From Chloroflexota bacterium (GTDB lineage Bacteria; Chloroflexota; Anaerolineae; DTPP01), in contig JAAYZY010000584.1 of NCBI GenBank assembly GCA_012514615.1, positions 1-7,776 on the forward strand: a stretch of 7,776 bases of DNA, read 5' to 3'. The position numbers and the translations under genes are program-made. The notes beneath the pieces were generated by a model, which made no database searches, was not told the DNA's origin, and worked only from the letters and a program-made list of their open reading frames with translations. Shown here piece after piece: positions 5,622 to 7,776 of this stretch (position 1 is the first letter of the stretch; every line of letters begins with the position of its first letter).

Positions 5622-6206
5622 CTAGGCCCGCTTCGTCCGCACCTCCCAGACCAGGGAAGCCGCCACCGCCAGCCAAGCCAGGGCCAGCCCCGCCCACAGG
5701 GTGCGCGTGGCCCGGTAGGTGGCAGGGTCGTCGGCCGCGTTCAGGGCGTAGACATCGTCGCCCAGCGTCAGACCGTAGGTCTCGGCGAAGAGATCTCCCA
5801 CCTGGCGGGAGAACGGTACGTCGTCCCAGGCGCCCAAGCGCCCGTCGATGGGGATGGCCGCCCCGGGGGCCTGGACGTCGGCCGGCAGCTCCCACTGGTC
5901 AGCCCGCACGATCAGGCGATCGTCGGCGCCCAGCAGGGGGAAGAAGGTGGTGGCCCAGGCCCCGTAGCGCACGTAGGTGAAGGCGCGGCGGTAGTCTGGC
6001 TGTGCTGTGAGGCGGATGTAAGCGCCGCTGTGCACCTGGCCGGCCAGGACGACCTCCACGGTGGTCTCCAGCGGCTGGGCGCTGCGGAAGCTGTACAGGG
6101 CGTTGCCGGAAAGGCACAGCACCAACGGCGTGAAGAAGAGCAGCAGCGCCAGCTTCAGCGCCACCGATTTGCGGATGCGTCTGGGTGTGGGCATGGTGGG
6201 TGTCAT
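5622..6206 (-). CDS. Two-helix membrane protein of unknown function, next to a CydA homologue
   Basis: 194 residues from the ATG at 6206. The basic N-terminus (RRIRK, 9-13) precedes a first membrane helix (about 17-34), which could also be an uncleaved signal. An extracytoplasmic part of about 130 residues follows. It contains a beta-rich stretch (TTVEVVLAGQVHSGAYIRL, about 48-66), a Tyr/Trp-rich YVRYGAWATTFFPLLG region and a WDDVPFSRQVGDLF segment. A second helix (about 168-187) leads to a basic end (RTKRA). By the positive-inside rule both ends are cytoplasmic. I recognise no family, and it is not CydB, which has far more helices. It lies 64 bases after the CydA-like gene on the same strand, so it may be an accessory subunit. 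Start choice is uncertain: no ribosome site is strong (GAGCGAGG is close to 6206), ATG 6194 is possible, and ATG 6251 sits in a hairpin loop. Confidence 0.72.
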   Translation of the reverse strand: MTPTMPTPRRIRKSVALKLALLLFFTPLVLCLSGNALYSFRSAQPLETTVEVVLAGQVHSGAYIRLTAQPDYRRAFTYVRYGAWATTFFPLLGADDRLIVRADQWELPADVQAPGAAIPIDGRLGAWDDVPFSRQVGDLFAETYGLTLGDDVYALNAADDPATYRATRTLWAGLALAWLAVAASLVWEVRTKRA

Positions 6207-6238
6207 GGCCTCGCTCGGTTGGGTTGGGCAAGGAACGA

Positions 6239-6257
6239 GGGGCCGCTGCATGGCCCC
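6239..6257 (-). other. Intercistronic hairpin after the CydA-like gene
   Basis: On the minus strand GGGGCC (6257-6252) pairs perfectly with GGCCCC (6244-6239) over a 7-base loop, starting 13 bases after the CydA-like stop. It is followed by TCGTTCCTTG, mildly T-rich. It may act as a partial terminator or mRNA stabiliser that lowers expression of the downstream gene. It also hides the alternative ATG at 6251 in its loop. Confidence 0.4.
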
Positions 6258-6270
6258 CCCTGGGGTCCGG

Positions 6271-7776
6271 CTACTGGCGGCTGGCCACGGCCGGCGGCTC
6301 CGCCTCGGCGCTGTCGCCGAAGGCGATCCACAGGCCCACCAGCGAGAGCAGGACCACCATGGCCGAGTTGAAGACGATGAACCCAAGCATGTTGGGCAGC
6401 GGCATGGGCGTTGTGCTGCGAATCACCGTCTCGAACGGTTCTTCGGAAGCCCGCAGGATGTTGTAGATGAGGAAGGGCGCGCGCGCCCCCTCTCGGGCGA
6501 AGCCCATTACGTTCATCATGAACAGGCTGAAGAGCGCGCCGGCCATGAGCACCGTGCTGCTGAAGCGCTCCCGCAGCTCCCTGGCCACGTGCCCCCGCGC
6601 CCGCAGGTAGATCAGCACGTTGGCCAGGGTGAGGGTGGTAATGCCGATGAGGGTGGCGAACTTCCAAGGCCACATGCGCCCGATGGGGATGGTGATGCTG
6701 CCTTGGCGGTAGGGGACGATGGCGATGAGGGTGCAGAGCAGTACCGCCAGGGTAACCACCCGGCTGACTCGGCCCCACTGCCCTCGGCCCAGACGCCCCA
6801 CCAAGACGGCCACCACCGCATAGAGCCCAGCCACCAGGGCCAACGTCGCCAGCGCGTCGGCGGGCGTGGCGGCCGACCCAGGGCCGGCGCCCCGCAGCGC
6901 CAGGCCGCCGGCTGTGAGCAGGGCCAGGGCCGCGCCGGCCGCCACCGCACCCAATGCCGGCCGGGTGGCATCGCCCCCGGCGCCGGCCGGCGCCGACTGC
7001 AGCAGCCGCGTCAGGTAGAAGTTGGAGCCGGCAAACAGCAGCGTCAGGAAGAAGATCTGCAGGTTGAAGACATAGCGGTAGTCGCCGATCATCAGGTTGA
7101 GGAACGCTGGCAAGACCGCCTGCTGGATGTCGTGGACGTAGAGGAAGCCGATGAACGGCATCAGGAAGAGGTTGACCATGCCGATCATGAAGGTCCAGTT
7201 GGTGGCCCAGGTGAAGTAGCGCTTCTCAGAGCCGCTGGGGAGCCGCCAGGCCTGGAAGGCGGTGACGGCGGCCACGCACATGCCCATGAACGCCAGCCCC
7301 CCCACCAGACGATGCAGCGTCAGGGCCACGTAGGTGGGGTTTTCCAGGTAGAGCCCCTGCAGGCTGCGGTCGAAGGGATGCTCGCCCAGGCCGGCCGAGG
7401 TGAGCATGGAGGCCGCCACCCCGTTGATGATGAGGGGCGTGACCATGCCGAAGAAGGAAGCCAGCAAGCCGATGCCGATGTGCAGGCGCTTGCGGCGGCG
7501 GAAGCGGTTCCAGGTGTAGAAGTAGGCGTAGACGGTGATCCCTTCCAGCAGGAAGTTGACCACCTCCACCACCATGGGCCACAGGTAGAGGTTGAACATC
7601 TGCGCCCACAGTCTGGGCCAGAAGCCGACCAGCGTGGCCACCAGGCCCACGCCAAAGAGGGCGCCGATGCTGAAGACGGCCACGTTGAACTTGGCCACGG
7701 TGCGCGCCAAGCGGTCGTGCCAAGCGCTGCCCCGGCGGTGACCGATGATCTCGGTGAAGGCGGCGATGATGGGGCC
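6271..7776 (-). CDS. Cytochrome bd-type quinol oxidase subunit I (CydA) homologue, divergent, 5' end outside window
   Basis: 501 residues are visible; the frame is open to the window edge, so the true start lies outside. CydA subunits oxidise quinol and carry the hemes of bd oxidases in the cytoplasmic membrane. About 13 hydrophobic helices can be counted. Matches to CydA, by visible residue number: a first-helix end GPIIAAFTEIIGHR (1-14); PMVVEVVNFLLEG with Glu71 and Glu78, like the two acids of the proton path; VALTLHRLVGGLAFMG with His155, the likely heme b558 ligand; and MGFAREGARAPFLIY with Glu429 and Arg432, the ExxRxP motif of the CydA C-terminus. The first-helix His that binds heme b595 would lie outside the window. 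The quinol-binding Q-loop of classical CydA is not obvious; residues about 258-325 are instead Ala/Gly-rich helices. It is the first of at least two genes, and the next is not CydB. It may be a bd-like redox protein with another partner rather than a true O2 reductase. Confidence 0.8.
   Translation of the reverse strand, partial: GPIIAAFTEIIGHRRGSAWHDRLARTVAKFNVAVFSIGALFGVGLVATLVGFWPRLWAQMFNLYLWPMVVEVVNFLLEGITVYAYFYTWNRFRRRKRLHIGIGLLASFFGMVTPLIINGVAASMLTSAGLGEHPFDRSLQGLYLENPTYVALTLHRLVGGLAFMGMCVAAVTAFQAWRLPSGSEKRYFTWATNWTFMIGMVNLFLMPFIGFLYVHDIQQAVLPAFLNLMIGDYRYVFNLQIFFLTLLFAGSNFYLTRLLQSAPAGAGGDATRPALGAVAAGAALALLTAGGLALRGAGPGSAATPADALATLALVAGLYAVVAVLVGRLGRGQWGRVSRVVTLAVLLCTLIAIVPYRQGSITIPIGRMWPWKFATLIGITTLTLANVLIYLRARGHVARELRERFSSTVLMAGALFSLFMMNVMGFAREGARAPFLIYNILRASEEPFETVIRSTTPMPLPNMLGFIVFNSAMVVLLSLVGLWIAFGDSAEAEPPAVASRQ
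6978..6995. repeat. 18-bp perfect GC palindrome inside the CydA-like gene
   Basis: CGGCGCCGGCCGGCGCCG is fully self-complementary. It falls in codons for the Ala/Pro/Gly-rich cytoplasmic or periplasmic linker between helices, where sequence constraint is weak. With no loop it would form a cruciform or be a binding site. Chance in a GC-rich linker is the simplest explanation. Confidence 0.4.

Noticed and set aside
7708..7710. TTG at 7710 as the start of the CydA-like gene
   Set aside because: The 22 codons upstream are open and encode GPIIAAFTEIIGHR, which continues the CydA first helix, so the gene extends past the window.

Overview
The window is GC-rich (roughly two thirds G+C by eye) and densely coded. 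It most resembles a member of the Chloroflexota, probably of the Anaerolineae/Caldilineae type. The best clue is the secreted M28 peptidase: it has Pro/Thr/Ala-rich linkers and ends in a short 'LPLILR'-type tail of a kind I recall from secreted proteins of that phylum. A divergent cytochrome bd subunit I homologue, a papain-type peptidase of bacterial C1 style and a stand-alone Ser/Thr kinase fit the same picture. The taxonomy is inference; no marker gene is present.

Layout. Bases 2-184 (+) are the end of a small two-helix membrane protein. It overlaps by 11 bases the start of a secreted M28 zinc peptidase (174-1904, +), which carries a C-terminal beta-sandwich domain. After a 182-base convergent gap with weak terminator-like hairpins come two minus-strand genes in one likely operon, read from 4410 down to 2087. 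The first encodes a 118-residue all-helical protein (4410-4054). The second encodes a papain-family (C1) peptidase with C-terminal beta-rich domains (3995-2087), whose frame is broken in a run of six C just after the catalytic Asn. The small protein and the N-terminal region of the peptidase are paralogous over about 64 residues without gaps.

Bases 4411-4637 form a divergent promoter region. It has an extended -10 promoter for the minus-strand operon, overlapped by an inverted repeat that could be an operator. It also has a -35/-10 promoter with 17-base spacing for the plus-strand kinase (4638-5534). The kinase is a complete catalytic domain with no sensor or membrane segment, and a 13-bp GC hairpin follows it directly.

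The right end is a second minus-strand unit. A cytochrome bd-type CydA homologue (7776-6271, 5' end outside the window) is followed by a 194-residue two-helix membrane protein of unknown function (6206-5622), in the place where CydB would be expected.

How the genes may work together. The M28 peptidase is built for export and surface work. The C1 peptidase shows no signal peptide, and the small gene before it encodes only the domain that precedes its catalytic core. That suggests a regulator, inhibitor or adaptor pair. The CydA-like protein and its two-helix neighbour look like a membrane redox unit. Nothing in the sequence ties the kinase functionally to either neighbour beyond the shared intergenic region.
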